Positions 8,025 to 14,012 of a DNA stretch of 14,012 nt are shown here, piece after piece. The position numbers and the translations under genes were made by a program. Each line of letters starts with the position of its first letter. Within the stretch, counting starts at the first letter, position 1. The stretch is from positions 1 to 14,012 of the forward strand of contig CAYPOY010000118.1 of NCBI GenBank assembly GCA_964412395.1. The letters are read 5' to 3'. The notes under the pieces were generated by a model. It saw nothing but the letters and a program-made list of their open reading frames with translations, searched no databases and had not been told where the DNA came from. The DNA comes from CAYPOY01 sp964412395. Lineage in GTDB: Bacteria; Chloroflexota; Anaerolineae; B4-G1.

Positions 8025-8030
8025 TCCTCC
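8025..8030 (-). promoter_or_regulatory. Ribosome binding site of brxC
   Basis: GGAGGA lies 8 bases upstream of the brxC ATG (8016) on the minus strand. It is a strong Shine-Dalgarno site and fixes the start. Confidence 0.8.
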
Positions 8031-8036
8031 GTGCTC

Positions 8037-8070
8037 AGACCCTTGGGGTTTTCCGAAACCCCAGGAGTCT
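8037..8070 (-). promoter_or_regulatory. Strong hairpin between brxB and brxC
   Basis: GGGGTTT and AAACCCC flank a 4-base loop. The stem extends outward through T-A, CC/GG and AGAC/GTCT with single-base bulges, giving about 14 pairs. It lies between the brxB stop and the brxC ribosome binding site, and its base is only 6 bases from GGAGGA. No T-run follows, so it is more likely an mRNA stability, processing or translation element than an intrinsic terminator. Confidence 0.6.
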
Positions 8071-8077
8071 AGACAGC

Positions 8078-8638
8078 CTAGATTCTCCTGGCTCTATACC
8101 TGGTGTGAGGGCCGTCGGCATTCTGCAGGCACAGAAACCGTAGTTCACCGTCCAACTCTTCTCCGGGGTAAAAGATCACAAGAGGTAGCTTGACACGGTT
8201 CTCCAGATCCCGCAACAGGTTGGACACGCGCACGAAGGGGTAGAGGTGAGCGGCCCGGGTGAGGAACAGGATCGCATCCTGACCCTCCAGTGTATCGGCG
8301 GCTTCTATGATGTGCCGGACCAGGGCCGGCCGGTAGTTCTTGGCCAGGTCTCGGTAGACGGCCCCTGGCCGGGTGCGTTCTTTCTCAAACACTTTAGCGA
8401 GCAACCCGATCTTGGCATAGTGATCGAAGACAAAGGTCTCCACGGGGATCTCGTGTACGATGAGCTCAGCGTCTGCCAGCTTGGTCGTCAGGTGGGCCTG
8501 TTCTTCTCGACAACGACGCTCCTCGTTCGGGTCGTAGATGAGCAGCACGAAGGGCACACCGGCATGCAGGGCCAGCGTCTTCCGGTGATTCAGGAGCAAC
8601 CTCTCCAGCTCCGCGAACTTGTCAATCAGTGATAGCAT
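8078..8638 (-). CDS. brxB: BREX protein BrxB (DUF1788)
   Basis: A 186-residue protein of the DUF1788 family, which is about 190-200 residues long and found in BREX type 1 and related subtypes. Family features are the early VPFVLLIYDPNEERRCREE stretch (about 29-47), ILFLTRAAHLYPFVRVSNLL in the second half, then PLVIFYPG, and the terminal RYRARRI, which matches the family's YYRAF-type end. It has no signal peptide or membrane segment, so it is cytoplasmic. Its biochemical role is unknown, but it is needed for defence in systems where it has been tested. The ATG overlaps the end of brxA by 17 bases, with GAGG about 7 bases upstream, which suggests translational coupling. The stop is TAG at 8080-8078. 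Confidence 0.9.
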   Translation of the reverse strand: MLSLIDKFAELERLLLNHRKTLALHAGVPFVLLIYDPNEERRCREEQAHLTTKLADAELIVHEIPVETFVFDHYAKIGLLAKVFEKERTRPGAVYRDLAKNYRPALVRHIIEAADTLEGQDAILFLTRAAHLYPFVRVSNLLRDLENRVKLPLVIFYPGEELDGELRFLCLQNADGPHTRYRARRI

Positions 8639-9404
8639 GGACTACCTCGCTCAGATTCTGGTAGACAAATCGCAGGTCGTAGACACTGCCCGCGTGCCGG
8701 AAGTGGATGAATCCCCCGTTGGCCGCGTCCTCAAGCAGGAAGATCACCTCGCTCTCACTTAGCAGAAACAGCCGCCAGTCGGTCGAGCAGATGAGCGACC
8801 TGCCCTGGAGGCCCCGATCCTTCTGGTGGTAGAGAGCGTAGACGAAGGCATCCCGAGGAACATAGACCTTGTGAAATTGCTTCTGCTTTGTACCCGTCAC
8901 CAGGCCAAAGTCGCGGATGGTTGACAGGTAACTGCTGATGATCCGGCTGCGGGTTTTGGGAGACCAGTTGGAAATCTCCGGATGATCGGCCTCTTGCCGG
9001 ATCAACCATTCGTTGATATCTACTTTGTCTATCGCCACGCGAGCGTTCTGATACAATTCGTAGGCGCAACGGGCGGTCAGATCGTAGAGGAGTGCATCCA
9101 CCTGGCAGTATTCATAGAACAACACCAGGTCAACGACCGTGGGGTCAGGACAGCGGGTCACCACGCGGGCTGAAATAGCTATGTGCTCTGGATCTCGCCC
9201 ACTGACGTATCTTCGAAAGACAGCCATCCACACATTCGCACGGGTCTGACGGGTGCCACGGTCAATGAGGTGACCTTCGACAACATCGTTCCGAACCCGG
9301 TCAGTGCCCCGTCCAGCATCTATTTCCCGCAGGATCGTCTTTGCTTCAGAAAGCAGAGCACCTCTGCCCGAAAACGTGCTGTTGTATTCCACGTTGGCGG
9401 TCAT
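8622..9404 (-). CDS. brxA: BREX protein BrxA (DUF1819)
   Basis: A 260-residue protein of the DUF1819 family, first gene of the operon. It opens with YNSTFSGRGALLSEAKTIL, the usual start of the family, and has mixed helical content with the conserved WSPKTRSRIISSYLSTIRDFGLV region (split around residues 154-177), which resembles the DNA-binding winged-helix part described for BrxA. The C-terminus (HAGSVYDLRFVYQNLSEVV) is also typical. BrxA is a small DNA-binding protein whose exact role in exclusion is unclear. The ATG at 9404 is chosen because GAGGA lies upstream and homology starts there. A GTG six codons earlier falls at the edge of a tandem repeat and has no ribosome binding site. Little space is left for a promoter. 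Confidence 0.9.
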   Translation of the reverse strand: MTANVEYNSTFSGRGALLSEAKTILREIDAGRGTDRVRNDVVEGHLIDRGTRQTRANVWMAVFRRYVSGRDPEHIAISARVVTRCPDPTVVDLVLFYEYCQVDALLYDLTARCAYELYQNARVAIDKVDINEWLIRQEADHPEISNWSPKTRSRIISSYLSTIRDFGLVTGTKQKQFHKVYVPRDAFVYALYHQKDRGLQGRSLICSTDWRLFLLSESEVIFLLEDAANGGFIHFRHAGSVYDLRFVYQNLSEVVHAITD

Positions 9405-9415
9405 TGTAGTCGAGT

Positions 9416-9420
9416 TCCTC
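9416..9420 (-). promoter_or_regulatory. Ribosome binding site of brxA
   Basis: GAGGA on the minus strand lies 11 bases before ATG 9404, slightly far but the only candidate. Its first base is already part of the 21-bp repeat array. Confidence 0.5.
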
Positions 9421-9480
9421 ACGCATCACGTTTCACGTTTCACGCATCACGTTTCACGTCTCACGCATCACGTTTCACGC
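9420..9480. repeat. Three 21-bp direct repeats upstream of brxA
   Basis: Units at 9420-9440, 9441-9461 and 9462-9480 follow CACGCATCACGTTTCACGTYT; the last is cut short. Each contains CACG/CGTG half-sites. The array fills most of the 89 bases between the large secreted gene and brxA, where the BREX promoter would be expected. No convincing -35/-10 pair was found in or just beyond it. Confidence 0.85.
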
Positions 9481-9493
9481 ATTACTATCGCCA

Positions 9494-12400
9494 TTATCCA
9501 GAACTCGTGGCGGGCAAGACACTTCTTCCCGTAGAGCCGTTGGCCCACTGTTTAGATCTACAATTCCCTCTCGGTGCTGGCGTTTCTACCAGGCCCCGTG
9601 AGCAGAGCGGGCGTGGTCGGAGTGCCACAGCAGCCACACACTGGCTCAAGGCCTCGGCGATCTCTGCCCCCCCTCTTTCCCCCCCAATGGGGGGGATGCC
9701 CCCTTTTTCCCCCCCAATGGGGGGGATGGAGGGGGGGCCAGGGACAGGGTTAAGAACGGCGCCTGTGGTGAGCCCCGTCGAACCAATGGCGGCAGTATCC
9801 GCCGTGTCGCTGTCGTTGACGGGAAGGATAGCGACCAGTATCGTGGTGGTGGTGATTTCGACGGTGGTGGTGCTAAAGTCGCTGTTGACACTGTTGGCGG
9901 CGGTGACGACGGCGGTGTACGTCCCGGTCACCGCATAGGTGTGGGTCACGACACTGCCATCAGGGATGATTGGGGTGCTATCGCCAAAGTTCCAGATATA
10001 AGTGACGTTGGTGCCGGTGGCGATGATGGCAGTGAACGTAGTGGGATTGTTCACCACGGTTGGTCCGTCGTTGACGACGTTGAGGCCGGTGATGGGCACA
10101 TCGGTGATAGTAACAGTGGTGGTGGCAGTGACAACGCTGACGCTGTTGCTGGCGGTGACGACAGCGATGTAGGTCCCGGTCGGCGTGTAGACGTGTGTCA
10201 CCACTGCCCCGCTGTCGGTGTCTCCGTCGCCAAAGGCCCAGTCGTAGGTGACGTTGCTCCCGGCGGTGATTGTGGCGCTCAGAGTGGTGATGTGCCCAAG
10301 CGCCGTCGGGCTGTCGTTGTCAGCGGCGAGGCCGGTGACGGGTGTCTCTATGTTGATGGTGTGGACGTCGCTTACGACGTTGCTACCGGGGTTGCTGGCG
10401 GTTATGGTGATGGCCTTATTGCCGGGCATAGTCCAGGTGAAAGTGACGGTGTTGGAAAGCCAGGAGGGCCAGGTGATAACGTGTTGCTGGGCGGACTGAT
10501 CCGTGGCCTCCCAGGTGTACGTGACGGGGGGCGATGCGTCGTCGGGAGCGACCGTGGCTGTAAACACGTAGGGAATATCGGGTTGCCCGATGCTTGCCCC
10601 CTTGAGGGTGACGCTGGTCAGCGGGATGGGCTTCAGCAGTGTGCCCACGTATGCTATGTTGTCCGCAGGGGCATGGTCAGATTCGTTGCCATCCACGACC
10701 GCCGTGTTGGTGATGGTGTGCTTGCCGTTTACGACCGTGGCACTGAGATACGCCGAGGTGGTGACTGTGACAGGTAGCGTGAACGCAATGGAATCGCTGG
10801 GAGACATAGGGGCTAACTCGCAGGTGACGGTGTGGGCGCCGGCGCATTTGACACTGGGGATTATCTCCGCGCGCTGGAGTGCCGGCGAGCAGGCCGGATC
10901 GTACGTGTCCAGGTATGCGCGATACTGGATGTAGGTCCTGTCGGTGACGGCGAGGGAAAGCTCCGGTGGAGAAAGGGCGGGATCGGTGAGTGCGGAGTAG
11001 TAGGTGGCGCGGGTGCCGTCAGGGCCCGCAAACGACCTGCTGGGGCAGGTCGAATTGCTACATGAGCGCACCTGGAACTCTATCCGCAGCGCGCCGCGCA
11101 GATAGTGGCTCAGGATTTCGTCAGCGGTCAGGGCGCGGTTAAAGATGGCGACTTCGTCCAGAGCACCCTGGAAGGCTTGAGAACTCGAGAACCCGCCGCC
11201 CACTGAGTCTTGCTCTTGCGCAAGGACGAGCGAACCTCCACCGGAGAGTGTATAGCCAGTTTTAAGCGTCTGGGTGTACGCAAGCTGGCCGTCTTTGTAA
11301 AGTTGGAGAAGTCCATCGAAACTGCGCCACGTCACGGCGATGTGATGCCATTGGCCATCGTTGGCTGAGACTCCAGTTCGTGCGCTGCCCCGGTTGCCGA
11401 TGGTAACGCTGAATTCGAAGTTATGGCCGTCATCGTTATAGATCAAGAATTCGTTGTCGTGAATGTAAGACGCGTAGGAGATGGGCGCGGCGTCGTAGGA
11501 GGTGTCCGCCGAGCGCATCCAGAACATCGCGCTGATCTCTGTGGCGGGGAACTCGTTGACCGGGTTGACGATGAGATAATCGTCGCTCCCATCAAAGTGC
11601 AGCGCCCGGTTAAACCAGCCGCTGACGCCCGCCAGGGGGCAGGTTGCGCCTGAGCAGGAGCCGTCATTCCCCTTGCCGGAGGTGTCGTCGAAGCTAGTAC
11701 CGCCGGTCTCGTTCAGGTGCATCAGGAGGACGTTACCGAACATATTGACAGTGCCCGTCGGGTAGCCGGTCTCAACGGCACCGTAGTCGGGCAGTTCCTG
11801 GCCCACGGGGCGATGGGGCAGCCAGGAGATGAGGCGCCAATTGCCGGTGCCCACAGTCCTGGTCATGATGCGGGAGTCGAAGTAGGCAGCGTAGGTGGGA
11901 GATTGCCGCTGGTACATAGCCAGGATTTCGTTGGCCGTGAGTGGCCGATCGAAGATAACGACTTCATCTATGCGTCCGTTGAAGTAGCGGTCGCTGGCCC
12001 ACCGGCCAATGTTTACTATGCCTGTACCTTGGAAGGAGGAGTGGCCTGTGCTCGATGCATCCGGTTGACCATTGACAAAGATGGCCTGTTCCCCGGTGGA
12101 CTCAATATAGCGCCACACAATGTGGTACCATATATTGGGGGATAGGGTGATATTGCCGCTCGTATCATTGCCGTAGAAGCCCATGTATGGCTTTTGATTT
12201 CTGAGCACCAGGTGCAGCCCTACGTTGACACTGGACTCGTCTGTGCCCAGTACGGTTTCGTCATAACTGCCGGAGAACTCACTGACGTTGATCCATGCTG
12301 CCACCGTGAAGTCGTTGCTCCTGAGTCCCAGCGTGTCGGCGTTAGCCAGGGCTACGTAATCATTCACGCCGTCAAATGCCACAGCACTGCCGAGCTTGCC

Positions 12401-14012
12401 ACTCTCCCCCACCGTGGGACAGGCGTCGCCAGAACAGTCACCATCGTGGTTGTTGCCAGAAGTATCATTGAAGTGGATGGCACCGCCGGACTCATTCAAA
12501 TGCAGCAGGAGAGTGTTGTGGTTCATATTTGCCCATGCGTCGACGCCCCCACCATCATCGGGCAGGTCAAAGGGATTGGTGAGCTCAGATATCTCCAACC
12601 ATTGATTGCCCGTATGCCACTCAGTTCCGTGATGCTCGCCGCCGTCAAAGCCGTCTGCGCTGTTGTCGTCGTCGGTGTAATCTGCAAGTTCGAGGGGCAG
12701 CCCGGACTCCACGCCGGGGGGGAGGATGTCGGTGACTATGACGTCGGTCGCCGGGCTGGGGCCGTTGTTGGTGACGACCAGCGTGTACGTCAAGGGACTG
12801 TTTACCAGTGCCTCATCAGGGTCGGCGGATTTCGCAATGGAAAGATCGGTCAGCGGATAGTTCTTCAGCAGCACGTTCCAATTGGAAACAAAGGCGACGT
12901 CCGTCCCATCGGCGGTGAAGGAGGGATGGGCGTTGTCGTTGCCGGCACGGGTGTCCACCTCGTCCTCGTCAATGATGTCGTACAGGTGGAGCCGGCGATC
13001 GTTGACCGCATTGACCGAGATGTAGGCGATACGGGAGCCGTCGGCGCTGATGGCTGGCTGGTCTTTGTTCTCGCCACCGTGGGTAATCTGGGTGGTGGTG
13101 AACGACTGAGTCGTGGTGAGGAATTCGGCCAGGAAGATCTGGCGGATGCCGCTGTCTCGATCTGAGACGAAGGCGATGCGGGTGCCATCGGCGCTGATAG
13201 ACGGCTGCTCGTTGATGCCGCCGCTGGAATGGGTGATCTGAGTGGGGGTGATCGCGCCGGTCGGCCCTATCTCGGCGAGGAAGATTTGGCGGTCGCTGTT
13301 CTGGGCGGAGACGAAGACGATGAACCGCCCATTGTGGTTGATGGCCGGTTGGTCATTGACCTCGTCGGTGGAATGGGTGATCTGGGTGTGGGTAATCTCG
13401 CCACCTGGGTCGATCTCTGCGCGAAAGATTTCCATATTGTTGTTAGAGTTCTCACCCTGGACGAGGTCCTGGTTGGAGACAAAGGCGACAAACCCCCCGT
13501 CGCCACTGATGTCCGGCAGCATATTGATGCCCCTGGGGGTTTGGGTGACCTGGGTGAGGGTAGGCGTCGTGCCGCCATTCACCTCGGCCAGAAAGACTTC
13601 AAAGTTGTGGTCTGGATTCTGGCCGACCAGGTCCCGATCGGAGAAGAAGGCGATGCGCGTTCCAGTCACGTTTATGGAGGGATACAGGTTGAAGCCCCCC
13701 AGGATGCTTCCGGTGGAGCTGGTGATCTGGGTGTACTCTATAGAGCTGGGGCCTTGAATCTCAGCCAGGAAGATCTCGATGTTGCCGTCGGGGTTTTGGA
13801 TGTCACCAGACCCGGTTGACCAGGTAGACCAGAAGGCAACTCGGGAGCCGTCGCCGTTGACGGCGGGCTGGCTGTTGACGCCCAGGCTAAAGTTGGTCAC
13901 CAGGGTCGTGTTACCTGTACCCGTGGTGGCGCTGGCCCCCCCCTCTTTCCCCCCCAATGGGGGGGAGGAAGGGGGGAGCCCCCCCATTGGGGGGGAGGAA
14001 GGGGGGAGCCCC
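9494..14012 (-). CDS. Large secreted-type mosaic protein (PD40, DUF11, LamG, PKD), 5' end outside window
   Basis: The frame is open to the right edge, so the N-terminus and any signal peptide are missing. The first visible Met (13987) lies in a repeat and is not a believable start. Numbering from it, seven PD40/TolB-like repeats (37-372) share QPAIS.DG.RIAFVSDRD. Then comes the first half of a DUF11 domain (380-427), two LamG/concanavalin-type domains (about 490-693 and 752-963), a Cys-containing linker, the second half of DUF11 (about 1048-1113), an Ig-like stretch and two PKD domains (1214-1295, 1297-1378) with DWAFGDGD and IWNFGDS. Such proteins act outside the cell, probably in carbohydrate or surface binding; the ligand is unknown. 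No cell-wall sorting signal or membrane segment ends it; instead it runs through a repeat into a basic, low-complexity tail (1441-1497). It is not a BREX gene. Confidence 0.85.
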   Translation of the reverse strand, partial: GLPPSSPPMGGLPPSSPPLGGKEGGASATTGTGNTTLVTNFSLGVNSQPAVNGDGSRVAFWSTWSTGSGDIQNPDGNIEIFLAEIQGPSSIEYTQITSSTGSILGGFNLYPSINVTGTRIAFFSDRDLVGQNPDHNFEVFLAEVNGGTTPTLTQVTQTPRGINMLPDISGDGGFVAFVSNQDLVQGENSNNNMEIFRAEIDPGGEITHTQITHSTDEVNDQPAINHNGRFIVFVSAQNSDRQIFLAEIGPTGAITPTQITHSSGGINEQPSISADGTRIAFVSDRDSGIRQIFLAEFLTTTQSFTTTQITHGGENKDQPAISADGSRIAYISVNAVNDRRLHLYDIIDEDEVDTRAGNDNAHPSFTADGTDVAFVSNWNVLLKNYPLTDLSIAKSADPDEALVNSPLTYTLVVTNNGPSPATDVIVTDILPPGVESGLPLELADYTDDDNSADGFDGGEHHGTEWHTGNQWLEISELTNPFDLPDDGGGVDAWANMNHNTLLLHLNESGGAIHFNDTSGNNHDGDCSGDACPTVGESGKLGSAVAFDGVNDYVALANADTLGLRSNDFTVAAWINVSEFSGSYDETVLGTDESSVNVGLHLVLRNQKPYMGFYGNDTSGNITLSPNIWYHIVWRYIESTGEQAIFVNGQPDASSTGHSSFQGTGIVNIGRWASDRYFNGRIDEVVIFDRPLTANEILAMYQRQSPTYAAYFDSRIMTRTVGTGNWRLISWLPHRPVGQELPDYGAVETGYPTGTVNMFGNVLLMHLNETGGTSFDDTSGKGNDGSCSGATCPLAGVSGWFNRALHFDGSDDYLIVNPVNEFPATEISAMFWMRSADTSYDAAPISYASYIHDNEFLIYNDDGHNFEFSVTIGNRGSARTGVSANDGQWHHIAVTWRSFDGLLQLYKDGQLAYTQTLKTGYTLSGGGSLVLAQEQDSVGGGFSSSQAFQGALDEVAIFNRALTADEILSHYLRGALRIEFQVRSCSNSTCPSRSFAGPDGTRATYYSALTDPALSPPELSLAVTDRTYIQYRAYLDTYDPACSPALQRAEIIPSVKCAGAHTVTCELAPMSPSDSIAFTLPVTVTTSAYLSATVVNGKHTITNTAVVDGNESDHAPADNIAYVGTLLKPIPLTSVTLKGASIGQPDIPYVFTATVAPDDASPPVTYTWEATDQSAQQHVITWPSWLSNTVTFTWTMPGNKAITITASNPGSNVVSDVHTINIETPVTGLAADNDSPTALGHITTLSATITAGSNVTYDWAFGDGDTDSGAVVTHVYTPTGTYIAVVTASNSVSVVTATTTVTITDVPITGLNVVNDGPTVVNNPTTFTAIIATGTNVTYIWNFGDSTPIIPDGSVVTHTYAVTGTYTAVVTAANSVNSDFSTTTVEITTTTILVAILPVNDSDTADTAAIGSTGLTTGAVLNPVPGPPSIPPIGGEKGGIPPIGGERGGAEIAEALSQCVAAVALRPRPLCSRGLVETPAPRGNCRSKQWANGSTGRSVLPATSSG
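9667..9738. repeat. C/G-rich palindromes in the 3' part of the large gene
   Basis: TTCCCCCCCAATGGGGGGGATG occurs at 9677-9698 and again at 9707-9728, with a 30-base period; each is a palindrome of seven C and seven G. Read in frame they give IPPIGGEKGG and IPPIGGERGG, 10 residues per unit. The same family recurs at the right end of the window. Confidence 0.85.
13936..14012. repeat. C/G-rich palindromes at the window's right edge
   Basis: Two CCCCCC(A)ATTGGGGGGG-type palindromes are joined by AGGAAGGGGGGAG segments and run to the window end. They are the same family as those at 9667-9738. In the large gene's frame they read PPSSPPLGGKEGG. Whether the gene truly begins upstream or the repeat has replaced its start cannot be decided here. 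Confidence 0.8.

Larger units (their letters stand above)
21..9404 (-). other. BREX defence operon (type 1-like gene order), downstream part outside window
   Basis: Five minus-strand genes follow one another as brxA, brxB, brxC, a GxxExxY-type gene and pglX. Four are recognisable BREX families (DUF1819, DUF1788, BrxC P-loop protein, PglX methyltransferase), and their order matches type 1 BREX. Type 5 also carries brxA, brxB, brxC and pglX but usually has a second brxC and a helicase, so the subtype cannot be closed without the genes beyond position 1. Spacing is tight (17-base overlap, 61-base gap) except for the 1.1 kb brxC-pglX interval holding the extra gene and palindromes. All genes point the same way and all reading frames are open, so the system looks intact as far as it can be seen. 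Confidence 0.88.

Noticed and set aside
9420..9480. CRISPR-like array
   Set aside because: The 21-bp units are directly adjacent with no spacers, only three copies exist and no cas gene is present.
9494..9666. End of an IS200/IS605 TnpB-type gene
   Set aside because: The basic tail faintly recalls the variable end of such proteins, but no zinc-finger cysteines, catalytic motif or terminal hairpin was found.
9941..13819. Several plus-strand frames of 140-320 codons opposite the large secreted gene
   Set aside because: They are Gly/Val/Asp-rich mirror translations of repetitive Thr/Val/Asp codons, and the minus-strand frame contains recognisable PD40, LamG and PKD modules.

Overview
The window holds most of a BREX phage-defence operon, all on the minus strand, reading from high to low coordinates: brxA (start 9404), brxB, brxC, an extra gene for a doubled GxxExxY-type protein, and pglX (stop at 21). 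The order brxA-brxB-brxC-pglX is that of BREX type 1. The phosphatase-like PglZ and the Lon-like BrxL (or a helicase in other subtypes) are not present and would be expected beyond position 1. To the right, on the same strand and open at the window edge, lies a very large secreted-type mosaic protein (PD40, DUF11, LamG and PKD modules) with no obvious defence role.

The organism is probably an environmental bacterium of the Chloroflexota (Anaerolineae-like). The basis is indirect: mostly GC-rich coding sequence, Shine-Dalgarno sites, DUF11/LamG/PKD mosaic proteins, and a heavy load of short palindromic repeats. This is an inference from style, not from a marker gene.

BREX core: BrxA and BrxB overlap by 17 bases, and BrxB and BrxC are 61 bases apart with a strong hairpin between them. 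BrxC has a clear Walker A motif and a Walker B-like segment. PglX has the SAM-binding DPASGSGHF motif and the NPPY motif of N6-adenine methyltransferases. In known BREX systems PglX marks host DNA and is needed, with BrxC and PglZ, for blocking phage replication.

The part that stands out is the 1.1 kb between brxC and pglX. It holds one gene of two fused GxxExxY-like domains, and almost everything else there is three related palindromes (65-79 bp): one directly after the brxC stop, one overlapping the GxxExxY stop codon, one just before pglX. This looks like an inserted cassette, either a mobile unit or a BREX accessory gene.

Other repeat families have entered coding sequence. Two tandem 36-bp palindromes add 24 in-frame codons to brxC just before Walker B. 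C/G-rich palindromes lie in frame at both ends of the large secreted gene. Three 21-bp direct repeats fill the leader of brxA. pglX also has a sharp base-composition break at its NPPY motif: the catalytic half is very GC-rich and the specificity half is much more AT-rich, as if the target-recognition half had been exchanged. No tRNA, rRNA, CRISPR array, integrase or complete insertion sequence was seen.
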